37,661 nt of DNA. Origin: Phytomonospora endophytica (GTDB lineage Bacteria; Actinomycetota; Actinomycetes; Mycobacteriales; Micromonosporaceae). The stretch is taken from NCBI RefSeq assembly GCF_014202425.1, contig NZ_JACHGT010000021.1, positions 93,884 through 131,544 of the forward strand, written 5' to 3'. Under the pieces are notes generated by a model. That model was not told where the DNA came from, ran no database searches, and saw only the letters and a program-made list of their open reading frames with translations. Position 1 is the first letter of the stretch; every line of letters starts with the position of its first letter. Both the position numbers and the translations under genes were made by a program. This document shows, piece after piece, positions 24,701 to 31,415 of this stretch.

Positions 24701-24744
24701 CGCGCTCCCGGGCGGGGTCTCACGAGATCAGGCCCGGGAGCGCG
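24701..24744. terminator. Hairpin between convergent genes
   Basis: A 13-bp perfect inverted repeat (CGCGCTCCCGGGC at 24701-24713 and its complement at 24732-24744) spans the stop of the minus-strand regulator gene. There is no T-run, so it is a possible rather than certain terminator for the two convergent genes. Confidence 0.5.
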
Positions 24745-25228
24745 GCCGCTCCTCGTCCCATCGCGCCATCAGCAGCGGCAGTTCCTTGTCCATCCACGCG
24801 AAGAAGTCGTGCATCTCCTGGAGCCGCGCCCGCCGCTCCCGCGTCGCGTCCGACAGGATCTCCAGCCCTTTCGACGTGACCTCGACGAACGGCGCGTACT
24901 GGTTGCTCTGCACGGCGACCAGGTCCGACATCGCGTCGTTGCGGGCCCGGAAGTAGTCCTTGCGGTCGCCGGGCCGCGAGGAGCGGATCACCCACTTCGA
25001 CGTGGTCAGGAACCGCAGCGCGTTGCTGATCGACCCCTTCGACGCCTGGAGCGTCTCGGCGATCTGGTTGAAGGTCTGCTCGGCCGGGTCGCAGATCGTC
25101 AGCCACGCGATGACCCGCCCGGTCATCCGGACGAGTCCCATGCGCTCCAGCGAGAGCGCGAACTCCTCGACGAAGGCGAGCTCGTCATCGGTGGCGCCGA
25201 CGGGTTCGGTGTGTTCGGTACCTGCCAT
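24728..25228 (-). CDS. GbsR/MarR-type transcriptional regulator
   Basis: 166 residues. The winged helix-turn-helix covers about 35-95: RMTGRVIAWLTICDPAEQTF, then QIAETLQASKGSISNALRFL, ending in VIRSSRPGDRKDYF. The early Arg-Met-x-Gly-Arg and AS(K)GSIS recognition helix are typical of the GbsR branch of MarR-like regulators. The C-terminal part is a long helix suited to dimer formation. ATG 25228 gives the usual N-terminal length. It is divergent from the phosphotransferase gene (75-base gap), which is its most likely nearby target; the ligand is unknown. Confidence 0.87.
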   Translation of the reverse strand: MAGTEHTEPVGATDDELAFVEEFALSLERMGLVRMTGRVIAWLTICDPAEQTFNQIAETLQASKGSISNALRFLTTSKWVIRSSRPGDRKDYFRARNDAMSDLVAVQSNQYAPFVEVTSKGLEILSDATRERRARLQEMHDFFAWMDKELPLLMARWDEERPRSRA

Positions 25229-25303
25229 GGGTTCAGTATCCCCTTGCGCCCGAAGTGCTCCACGGCCGATGATCACCGTCACCCGACCACACACGGAGAC
25301 CCG

Positions 25304-26179
25304 GTGACACCGACCCTCGACCTCGCGCGGCGGCTCGTCGCCGAGCAGTTCCCGCACTGGCGCGAACTTCCGCTGACCCTCCTCGAACCGGCGGGCAGCG
25401 ACAACGTCATCTACCGCCTCGGCGAAGACCTCGCCGTCCGCTTCCCGAACGAGTGGGCCGCCGGCCAGGCCGCCAAGGAGAACCTCCTGCTCCCGCGACT
25501 GGCCCCGCACCTGCCGCTCGCGATCCCCGTCCCCGTCGGACTCGGCGTGCCCGCGCTCGGTTTCCCGTGGCACTGGTCGGTGTCGCGCTGGCTCACCGGC
25601 GACACCGCCACCGTCGACGGTCTCGCCGACCCGCCGACGGCCGCGGCCGAGCTCGCCGGGTTCCTGAAAGCCTTGCGGGGCTTGCCGACCGACGGCGTCG
25701 CGCCGGACACCGGCGACCCGCTCGCCGAGCGCGACCGGTCGACCCGCGAGGCGATCGCGGCCGTGGCAGGCGTCTTCGACAGTGTGGCGCTGACCGAGGT
25801 GTGGGAGGACGCGCTGGCCGCTCCCGCCTGGGCGGGACCGCCGGTGTGGCATCACGGCGACATGCACAACGGGAACCTGCTCACCGTCGACGGCCGGCTC
25901 GACGCCGTCATCGACTTCGGCGGGCTCGGTGTCGGCGACCCGGCCGGTGACCTGGTCGTCGCCTGGACGCTCTTCGAGCGCGAGGCCCGCGAGGTCTTCC
26001 GCGCGGCCCTCGGCGTCGACGACGCGACGTGGACGCGAGGGCGCGGCTGGGCGGTCTCCACCGGCCTCAACGCCTATGTGGCCTACGCCGCCACGAGGCC
26101 GAGCGTGGCGGAGAACACGACCAGGCAGATCGGGTGGGCGCTCAGCGACCGGCCGCGGCGACCAGACGCGCGGCGGTGA
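25304..26179 (+). CDS. Aminoglycoside phosphotransferase (APH) family kinase
   Basis: 291-residue kinase of the APH/choline kinase fold. The nucleotide lobe has PAGSDNVIYRLGEDLAVRFP, with the ATP-site lysine position occupied by Arg in VRFP, as in many members of this branch. The catalytic loop is VWHHGDMHNGNLLTV (Asp of HGD, then Asn), and the metal-binding motif is IDFGGLGVGDPAGDL. This is the common actinobacterial APH-like group in which most members have unknown substrates; antibiotic phosphorylation cannot be claimed. GTG 25304 follows GGAGACCCG. The 3' end overlaps a small convergent gene by 38 bases. Confidence 0.88.
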   Translation: MTPTLDLARRLVAEQFPHWRELPLTLLEPAGSDNVIYRLGEDLAVRFPNEWAAGQAAKENLLLPRLAPHLPLAIPVPVGLGVPALGFPWHWSVSRWLTGDTATVDGLADPPTAAAELAGFLKALRGLPTDGVAPDTGDPLAERDRSTREAIAAVAGVFDSVALTEVWEDALAAPAWAGPPVWHHGDMHNGNLLTVDGRLDAVIDFGGLGVGDPAGDLVVAWTLFEREAREVFRAALGVDDATWTRGRGWAVSTGLNAYVAYAATRPSVAENTTRQIGWALSDRPRRPDARR

Positions 26180-26387
26180 CCTGGGCGGCGGCGGCGGGGA
26201 TGGCGCTGACGGCGTCGAGGGCGGCGGGGCTGTGGCCGTGTTCGGCGGCGGTCGCGTAGAGGTCGAGGGCCAACGCGACCGCGGCGTCGCGGTCGCGGGC
26301 CGGGAGGCGGCCGGCGGCGTGGGCGGCGTTGCGGACGATGGCGTCCTGTTCGTCTTCGGTGAGCCGGTAGGGCGTGGGGGCGTCCAT
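26142..26387 (-). CDS. Small hypothetical protein
   Basis: 81 residues with a hydrophilic start (MDAPTPYRLTEDEQDAIV) and an Ala-rich helical body (DRDAAVALALDLYATAAEHG). No family is recognised. The ATG at 26387 is chosen because TACCTT, a -10-like hexamer seven bases before it, would give a leaderless transcript; the in-frame region farther upstream is Pro/Arg-rich and unlikely to be coding. It overlaps the 3' end of the APH-like gene by 38 bases, which lowers confidence. Confidence 0.5.
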   Translation of the reverse strand: MDAPTPYRLTEDEQDAIVRNAAHAAGRLPARDRDAAVALALDLYATAAEHGHSPAALDAVSAIPAAAAQVTAARLVAAAGR

Positions 26388-26593
26388 GTCCGCGAAGGTA
26401 CGCGGGCCGTGCCCGTCGAACCGCGCGTTTCGCACGGGATCGGCCTGTTCGGCGCCGGGTACGGAACGAAGATCCGGGGGCGAGGGGGACGGTCGGCGGG
26501 GGATGCGGTCCGGACGGCGGCGAAGCACCACGGACAACGGAGGAGCGGGCGGGTGTCGGCGGTCACGGACATGGGGCCACAGGTCCCAAAAGC

Positions 26594-26627
26594 AAAGGTC
26601 CCCGGTCACGAATGACCGGGGACCTTT
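26594..26627 (-). terminator. Strong hairpin terminator
   Basis: A perfect 15-bp stem (AAAGGTCCCCGGTCA at 26594-26608 and its complement at 26613-26627, loop CGAA). On the minus strand it is followed by a T-rich GCTTTTGGG. It is the likely 3' end of the threonine synthase transcript, about 200 bases past the stop codon. Confidence 0.72.
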
Positions 26628-26639
26628 GTCACGTTGGTC

Positions 26640-26725
26640 GGGAGGTCGGCATCACCACAACGCCTCCGACGTTGCTCGCCGCACCGCCAAATCAGCTGGT
26701 ACGAACGGTGGTGCTGCAACCTCCC
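26640..26725 (-). other. Gene-free stretch with a long imperfect stem-loop; possible structured RNA
   Basis: Between 26388 and 26828 no gene is seen apart from the terminator. Here GGGAGGTCGGCATCACCAC (26640-26658) can pair with GTGGTGCTGCAACCTCCC (26708-26725) apart from a few mismatches, enclosing a short inner AACG/CGTT hairpin. The element lies directly before the terminator in the direction of the threonine synthase transcript. It could be the message's 3' structure or a small RNA made from it; nothing identifies a known RNA family. Confidence 0.35.
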
Positions 26726-26828
26726 GCACCGGGTATTCTGCGCTCGTTTCGCTTGCGGGTCAAGGCTTAGGACCCCTCGCCCAACAGACGGGAATCCGAC
26801 AGTAACCCGTTCCCGCCGGATGCACGTG

Positions 26829-28088
26829 CTAGCCGAGCAGTCCCGCTTCGCGCACGGCCTTCAGCGACGGCCTCACCTGGTGCGTCGGCGCACCTGCCAC
26901 GGCGTCAAGGGTCTTGAGTCCCTCACCGGTGTTGTAGATGACGGTTTCGGCCTCCGGGTCGAGCTTCCCCGTTTCGAGGAGTTTCCGCAGAGTCGCGACC
27001 ACGACACCACCCGCTGTTTCCGCGAATACGCCGGTCGTGCGGGCCAGAAGCCTTATGCCGTCACGGATCTCATCGTCCGACACGAAGTCCATCCAGCCGC
27101 CCGTGCGAGTGACGGCCTCGATGGCGTAAGGCCCGGCGGCGGGATCACCGATGTTGAGGGACTTGGCGATGCCGGTCGGCTTCACCGGCGTGATCACGTC
27201 CGTGCCGGCGTGCAGGGCCGTCGCGATCGGATTGCACCCGGCCGACTGGGCACCGAAGACCCTGACGTTCCGGTCGTCGACCAGACCGATCTCGGCGAGC
27301 TCGGTGAAGGCCTTGTCCACTTTGGTCAGGAGCTCGCCGGAGGCCATGGGGATCACGACCTGCTCGGGGAGCCGCCAGCCGAGCTGCTCGGCGACCTCGT
27401 AGCCGAGGGTCTTGGAACCCTCGGCGTAGAACGGGCGGACGTTGACGTTGACGAAGGCCGTCGTCTCGAACTCGTCGGTCTCGGTGAGTTCGGAGCACAG
27501 GCGGTTGACGTCGTCGTAGGAACCCTCGATGGCGATGAGTTCGCCACCGTAGACGGCCGAGGCGGTGACCTTCCCGGGTTCGAGGTCGTAAGGGATGAAG
27601 ACGATCGACGGGACCCCGGCGCGAGCGGCGTGCGCGGCGACGGAGTTGGCGAGGTTACCGGTCGACGCGCACGCGAAACGGTCGAACCCGAGCTGCGACG
27701 CCGCCGTCAACGCGACCGACACGACACGGTCCTTGAACGAGTGCGTCGGATTGCCCGAGTCGTCCTTGACCCACAGTTTCCTCATGCCGAGCGCGGCCGC
27801 GAGATTCCGGGCGTCGATCAGCGGGGTCATGCCGGGATCGAGACTCACCCGCGTCGCCGGGTCGACACCCGCCGGCAGCAGCGGGGCATAGCGCCAGATG
27901 TTCTGCGGGCCCGCCTCGATATCGGCGCGGGTGACCTTGGCGAGCTTGTCGAGGTCGTAATCGACTTCGAGGGGACCGAAACACTCCCAACACGCGTGCT
28001 GAGCAGCGATCGGGTACTTGGCCGAACAGTTCCGGCAGACAAGACCGATCGCCGGACTACCGGTGAAGGGCACAGTGGGTGCGGACAT
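26829..28088 (-). CDS. thrC: Threonine synthase
   Basis: 419-residue PLP enzyme converting O-phosphohomoserine to threonine. The start MSAPTVPFTGSPAIGLVC leads into a small zinc-ribbon-like segment (VCRNCSAKYP and ACWECFGP) seen in this class. The PLP lysine lies in NPTHSFKDRVVSVAL, the substrate loop in CASTGNLANSVAAHAAR, the phosphate-binding Gly-rich part in PMASGELLTKVDKAF, and the C-terminal active-site motif in ETAGGVVVATL. ATG 28088 is chosen because the zinc-ribbon N-terminus follows and GGGAGGAG lies about nine bases upstream. The leader is a SAM-I type riboswitch, so expression should fall when S-adenosylmethionine is plentiful. Homoserine kinase and dehydrogenase genes are not nearby. 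Confidence 0.94.
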   Translation of the reverse strand: MSAPTVPFTGSPAIGLVCRNCSAKYPIAAQHACWECFGPLEVDYDLDKLAKVTRADIEAGPQNIWRYAPLLPAGVDPATRVSLDPGMTPLIDARNLAAALGMRKLWVKDDSGNPTHSFKDRVVSVALTAASQLGFDRFACASTGNLANSVAAHAARAGVPSIVFIPYDLEPGKVTASAVYGGELIAIEGSYDDVNRLCSELTETDEFETTAFVNVNVRPFYAEGSKTLGYEVAEQLGWRLPEQVVIPMASGELLTKVDKAFTELAEIGLVDDRNVRVFGAQSAGCNPIATALHAGTDVITPVKPTGIAKSLNIGDPAAGPYAIEAVTRTGGWMDFVSDDEIRDGIRLLARTTGVFAETAGGVVVATLRKLLETGKLDPEAETVIYNTGEGLKTLDAVAGAPTHQVRPSLKAVREAGLLG

Positions 28089-28103
28089 AAAGAGAGGCTC
28101 CTC

Positions 28104-28217
28104 CCTCATCTTCCCCGCGCGAACGCGGGACGGAAGTGGCACCTTCCGCATGCCCGAAGGGCGGCGGTGGTTGCCGGAGCGTCGCAGGGCCGTGTCCCTC
28201 AGCTCCTCTGGATGAGT
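28104..28217 (-). promoter_or_regulatory. SAM-I (S-box) riboswitch in the thrC leader
   Basis: Read on the minus strand, the leader follows the S-box plan. P1 is CTCATC paired with GATGAG. Next are AGAGGAGCTGAGGGA with the kink-turn region, GGCCC, then CTCCGGCAACC (conserved GGCAACC), a P3 hairpin, AAGGTGCCACTTCC (conserved AAGGTGC and TTCC) and a P4 hairpin around CCCGCG/CGCGGG. The Shine-Dalgarno GGGAGGAG lies immediately after the 3' strand of P1. SAM binding, which stabilises P1, could thus block ribosome access. There is no T-run terminator between the aptamer and the start codon, so control at translation is more likely. Recognised by core motifs; a covariance-model search was not possible. 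Confidence 0.88.
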
Positions 28218-28225
28218 ACGGGAGG

Positions 28226-28256
28226 AGTGTAAGGCAGACAGGGGCGGGGCTGTAAA
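28226..28256 (-). promoter_or_regulatory. Promoter of the riboswitch-thrC transcript
   Basis: On the minus strand TTTACA (28256-28251) and TACACT (28231-28226) form -35 and -10 hexamers 19 bases apart. The predicted start, near 28219, is just before P1 of the riboswitch, as often seen for S-box leaders. If this is right, the CTCCTCC at 28227-28221, which could pair with the ribosome site, is mostly not transcribed. Confidence 0.55.
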
Positions 28257-28284
28257 GGGCCGCGTCACGGGGTGGGACGTGGGT

Positions 28285-28419
28285 CACTCTGTTGGTTTTG
28301 GCGGCGCGAACGAAACCGCCTGAGAGGCAGGGGGCGGGTTCGGCCCGCCGCCGGTGCCGGGTTCCCGGGGTGGGTGGGGGAGCGAGACTCGCGCCTGGTG
28401 GCCGCCCGAGCCCCCACCC
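28285..28419. repeat. Dispersed repeat copy 1 and adjoining hairpin
   Basis: This gene-free region between thrC and the PurA-like gene contains GGCGGCGCGAACGAAACCGCC, followed by AGGCAGGGGG, a GGGTTCGGCCCGCC palindrome and CCGGTGCCGGG, the same order of blocks as near 12375-12475. Next to it a 9-bp hairpin (GGGTGGGGG at 28372-28380, CCCCCACCC at 28411-28419) lies just past the PurA-like stop on the minus strand and could end that transcript. Confidence 0.55.
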
Positions 28420-28438
28420 ATCACCGGGAGCCGTGCCC

Positions 28439-29449
28439 TCACCCCAGGTCGATCACGTCGCTCAGTCCCGGCCCCGTGTCCAGCAGCGTCACCGGCGCGC
28501 CCGTCGCCTCCTCGACCTCCGCCATCAGCGCCCGCACCTCACCGGTGATCGCCGACGCGTCCCGGCGGCCGCGCATCGCCGGGTCCAGGTGATCGCAGAA
28601 CGTCAGCGCGATCTGGGTCGGGCCGTTCAGCATCGCCGCGTACTCCAGCAGCGCGAAGTCCAGCCGCGACGCCTTCCGCCGTGCCCGCCCGGTGTGGACG
28701 CCGTACTCGGCGATCCCGCGCGCCTCGGCCTCCGCCGCCGACATCTCATGCGGCAGCGGCCCGCCGCCAACACGAGTCGGCATCGCCTTGACAACCATGA
28801 CCACGTCGGTGAGCAGCCGCCAGTTGAGCCCGACGTCCTCCATCGCCGCGGCGGTCGTGCAGTTCCCCGACGTCGTGTACGGGTAGTCGTCGCTGAAGTG
28901 CAGCGACAGCATCGTCCCCTGCGACCCTTCGATGAGCACGCCCCCGTCACCGGCCGCGAGCTTGTTGACCTCGCGCGCCACATCGACGACGTACGGCGCC
29001 AGTTCGGGCACGTCGCGCGCCTGCCGGGCCCGGCGCATCGCGAACTCGGCGCGAGCCACGCCGTTGCCCGTGCACGTCGAGCCGACGGTGCCGCGCAAGT
29101 GCTCGTCGGCCTCCTCGGCGGCGATGTGCTCGGGCGTGATGACGGCGCAACGGCCGTCGACGAACGCGCGACCGGCCAGCCCGAAACGCTCGACCTCCTC
29201 GGCGAAGATCCCCGGATCGACCAGCACGCCCGGCCCGACCGCGGCCCGCGTGCCGGGGTTGACCCAGCCCGTCGGCAGCTGCCGGGCCTTGAGCAGCACG
29301 CCGTCGTCGAGGGTCACGCTCGCCCCGGCGTTCGTGCCGATCCCGGCGCGGACGGCCAGGGCCGCGTCGTCACGCCTGGCCAGGTGCGCGCAGGTCTTGC
29401 CCTTGCCCGAGTCGCCCCACAGGGCGTCGACGATCACGGTGGCGCTCAC
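28439..29449 (-). CDS. Adenylosuccinate-synthetase-like ligase, compact, altered active site
   Basis: 336 residues, close to archaeal-type and phage PurZ enzymes and about 90 shorter than bacterial PurA (about 430). Family landmarks: the P-loop WGDSGKGKT (Asp13 kept, but Ser14 where PurA has Glu), GSTCTGNGVAR in place of GTTGRGIGPA, VLIEGSQGTMLSLHF, then DYPYTTSGNCTTAAA, TRVGGGPL, and HTGRARRKASRLD, the aspartate-loop region. The catalytic histidine of the NAGHT motif (His41 in E. coli) is missing: the sequence reads GTNAGASV. It is therefore unlikely to be the housekeeping enzyme; a ligase joining another purine-like or carbonyl substrate to an amino acid is possible but unproven. GTG 29449 overlaps the stop of the TrmB-type gene (GTGA). 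Confidence 0.8.
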   Translation of the reverse strand: MSATVIVDALWGDSGKGKTCAHLARRDDAALAVRAGIGTNAGASVTLDDGVLLKARQLPTGWVNPGTRAAVGPGVLVDPGIFAEEVERFGLAGRAFVDGRCAVITPEHIAAEEADEHLRGTVGSTCTGNGVARAEFAMRRARQARDVPELAPYVVDVAREVNKLAAGDGGVLIEGSQGTMLSLHFSDDYPYTTSGNCTTAAAMEDVGLNWRLLTDVVMVVKAMPTRVGGGPLPHEMSAAEAEARGIAEYGVHTGRARRKASRLDFALLEYAAMLNGPTQIALTFCDHLDPAMRGRRDASAITGEVRALMAEVEEATGAPVTLLDTGPGLSDVIDLG

Positions 29450-30297
29450 GCGCGTTCTCCTTCGGTCAGCAGGGATGCCTCGCCGGCACCGAAGCCGACG
29501 ATCGAGATGAGCCGTTCGGCCTGCTCGGGAGGCAGCAGGCGGGTGCGCAGATCGACCAGGTGCGGCCCGAACTCCGCTTCCAGGGCCGGTCCGAGCCGGT
29601 CGAAGATCGCCGCGATGTAGGTCTCGTCGCGGATCAGTTTCTCCACGACGCGCACCAGCGCGGGATGGCTGGTGAAGACCGCGCCGGGCGGGTCGTCGAA
29701 GGACGCCACGAGCGCCGTCGAGTAGTCGACGGCGACGGTCAGGAGGTTCCCGCCGACGGTCCGCGCGGCCGGTTCGTGCCGGTACACCTCGCCGAACAGC
29801 TCCTCCTCGCTGTCTCCGAAGACGTTGACGACGACCTGACAGCCCGACTGCGACGCGTACCGCAGCGGCCCCGCCAGCCACGCCAGGTCCTCGGCCCACA
29901 CGCACGCGGCTACGCGCTCGCGGGCCTCGCCGACGAGCGTGACGATCCGGTCGGTGATCTCCTCGCGCTCCCGCAGGGTGAACGCGACCTGCTCCTGGGG
30001 GACGGTCAGCGCCGACAGCTCGGTGATGAGCGCGTCGGCCCGTTCGGCGGTCTGGCGCTTGATGCGGCCGAGCACCTCGGCGGGCGGATGCGCGACGAAC
30101 TTCGCCGGCGTGTCCGCGGTCGCCCGGGCGATCACGTCACGGTCGGTGAGGGAGGCGAGGACCTGGTACACGTTCGCGCGTTGCAGGCCGGTGGCCTTCG
30201 CGAGCTCGTATCCGGTGGTGAAGGGCTGTCTCAGGAGCGCGATGTAGACGCGCGACTCCTGCGTCGTGAAGCCGAGGGCGGCGAGGCGTTCGATCAC
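29446..30297 (-). CDS. TrmB-family transcriptional regulator
   Basis: 283 residues. The N-terminal TrmB winged helix is clear: ERLAALGFTTQESRVYIALL, then GYELAKATGLQRANVYQVLA (about 1-60), followed by a coiled-coil helix (GRIKRQTAERADALITEL) and a C-terminal sensor domain of the phospholipase-D-like fold (about 110-260, with ERVAACVWAEDL). Archaeal TrmB proteins bind sugars; actinobacterial members are poorly known. GTG 30297 follows TAGCGT (30311-30306) by eight bases, so the transcript is probably leaderless. Its stop overlaps the PurA-like start, so the two are co-expressed, and it faces the GNAT operon across a shared palindrome. Confidence 0.87.
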   Translation of the reverse strand: MIERLAALGFTTQESRVYIALLRQPFTTGYELAKATGLQRANVYQVLASLTDRDVIARATADTPAKFVAHPPAEVLGRIKRQTAERADALITELSALTVPQEQVAFTLREREEITDRIVTLVGEARERVAACVWAEDLAWLAGPLRYASQSGCQVVVNVFGDSEEELFGEVYRHEPAARTVGGNLLTVAVDYSTALVASFDDPPGAVFTSHPALVRVVEKLIRDETYIAAIFDRLGPALEAEFGPHLVDLRTRLLPPEQAERLISIVGFGAGEASLLTEGERA

Positions 30298-30319
30298 GTT
30301 ACGTCACGCTAGCAGAAGA

Positions 30320-30339
30320 GTAGTAGTGAACACAACTAC
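30320..30339. promoter_or_regulatory. Palindrome between the TrmB-type gene and the GNAT operon
   Basis: GTAGTAGTG (30320-30328), spacer AA, and CACAACTAC (30331-30339) form a 9-bp inverted repeat with one mismatch. It covers the expected -35 region of the TrmB-type promoter (-10 TAGCGT at 30311-30306) and lies upstream of TTAATT (about 30353-30358), a likely -10 for the GNAT operon. It is therefore well placed as a common operator. Confidence 0.6.
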
Positions 30340-30396
30340 GGTCTTGGCTCGCTTAATTCGGTGGCGGCGGCGTCACGGCGCCGCGATGCTACGACC

Positions 30397-31413
30397 ATGC
30401 GCATCGAAGCCCTCCACGTCGACGACGACGCCGCCGTTCGCGAACTGGCGGAGCTTCGGCGCGCCGTGCTCGCCCACGACGAGCCCGAGCACCCCGGCGC
30501 CGACGCCGAGGTACTCGCCGCCCTCCTGCGCGCACCGCGGCCGGGCAACGACTTCCAGCACTGGATCGTCCGCTCCGGCGACAGCCTCGTCGGCTACGCC
30601 GAACTGATGCTCCCGCAGGTCGAGAACCGCACGTCGGCCCAGCTTGAGGGCCATGTGCACCCCGATCACCGCCGCCGCGGGATCGGCACGGCCCTCTACC
30701 GCCACTGCGCCGCACAGGCCGTAGCCGAGAAGCGCACGCGGATCTCCGCACACACCACCGGGCACGTGACGGGTGGAAAGTTCACCCGGACCGAGCCCGG
30801 TGTTTCTTTTCTGTCCGCCATGGGCCTGACCCGCGTCCTCGACGAGGTCCGCAGTGGCCTCGACCTCGCCACCGTCGACGACGCGGTGCTCGACCGCCTC
30901 AACACCGAGGCGTGGGCGAAGGCGGCCGAGTACGAGCTGCTCACCTGGATCGACCGCGCGCCCGAGAGCCTCGCCGAAGGCGTCGCCTACCTCGAAGGAC
31001 GCATGGGCACCGACGTCCCCACCGGTGATCTCGACATCGAGCCGCAGCGTTTCGACCTCGCGCGCTGGCGGGCCATCGAGGACGTGAGCGTCAGGCGTCT
31101 GCGGACCACCTACTACGCCGCCGCGCGGCACGTCGACACCGACGAGGTCGCCGCCTGGACCGGCGTGGTCGTGCCCCGGCGACCGCGTTCCCTCGGCCAC
31201 CAGACCACCACGATCGTCGACCCGGCCCACCGCGGCCGCCGTCTCGGGACGCTCGTCAAGCTCGGCAACCTCGCCCGGCTCCGCGCCGACGAGCCCGAGC
31301 TGCGCTCCGTCGAGACCTACAACTCCGTGCACAACACGCACATGATCGCCATCAACGAGGCCATGGGGTTCGTCGTGCACGACCTCGCCGCCCATTTCCA
31401 GGGGGACCTCTAG
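30397..31413 (+). CDS. Double-GNAT acetyltransferase 1 of 6
   Basis: 338 residues with two GNAT domains in tandem. The first has its acetyl-CoA loop in HPDHRRRGIGTALYRH (about 89-103) and the second in VDPAHRGRRLGTLVKLGN (about 272-290), followed by the conserved end SVHNTHMIAINEAMGF. Between them lies the linker shared by the whole array (AEYELLTWIDRAPE and AYLEGRMGTDVPTGDLDIE). In related double-GNAT enzymes one domain is often inactive; here both keep a basic-Gly loop. The substrate is unknown. ATG 30397 is the first start consistent with the family; TACGAC lies close before it. First gene of the operon, divergent from the TrmB-type regulator. Confidence 0.87.
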   Translation: MRIEALHVDDDAAVRELAELRRAVLAHDEPEHPGADAEVLAALLRAPRPGNDFQHWIVRSGDSLVGYAELMLPQVENRTSAQLEGHVHPDHRRRGIGTALYRHCAAQAVAEKRTRISAHTTGHVTGGKFTRTEPGVSFLSAMGLTRVLDEVRSGLDLATVDDAVLDRLNTEAWAKAAEYELLTWIDRAPESLAEGVAYLEGRMGTDVPTGDLDIEPQRFDLARWRAIEDVSVRRLRTTYYAAARHVDTDEVAAWTGVVVPRRPRSLGHQTTTIVDPAHRGRRLGTLVKLGNLARLRADEPELRSVETYNSVHNTHMIAINEAMGFVVHDLAAHFQGDL

Positions 31414-31415
31414 CC

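Noticed and set aside
25304-26179. Antibiotic resistance (aminoglycoside phosphotransferase)
   Set aside because: The fold is right, but this broad branch mostly has unknown substrates and no resistance context is present.
28221-28227. CTCCTCC as anti-Shine-Dalgarno arm of the thrC riboswitch
   Set aside because: It is complementary to the ribosome site, but it overlaps the -10 of the predicted promoter and would mostly not be transcribed; kept only as an alternative.
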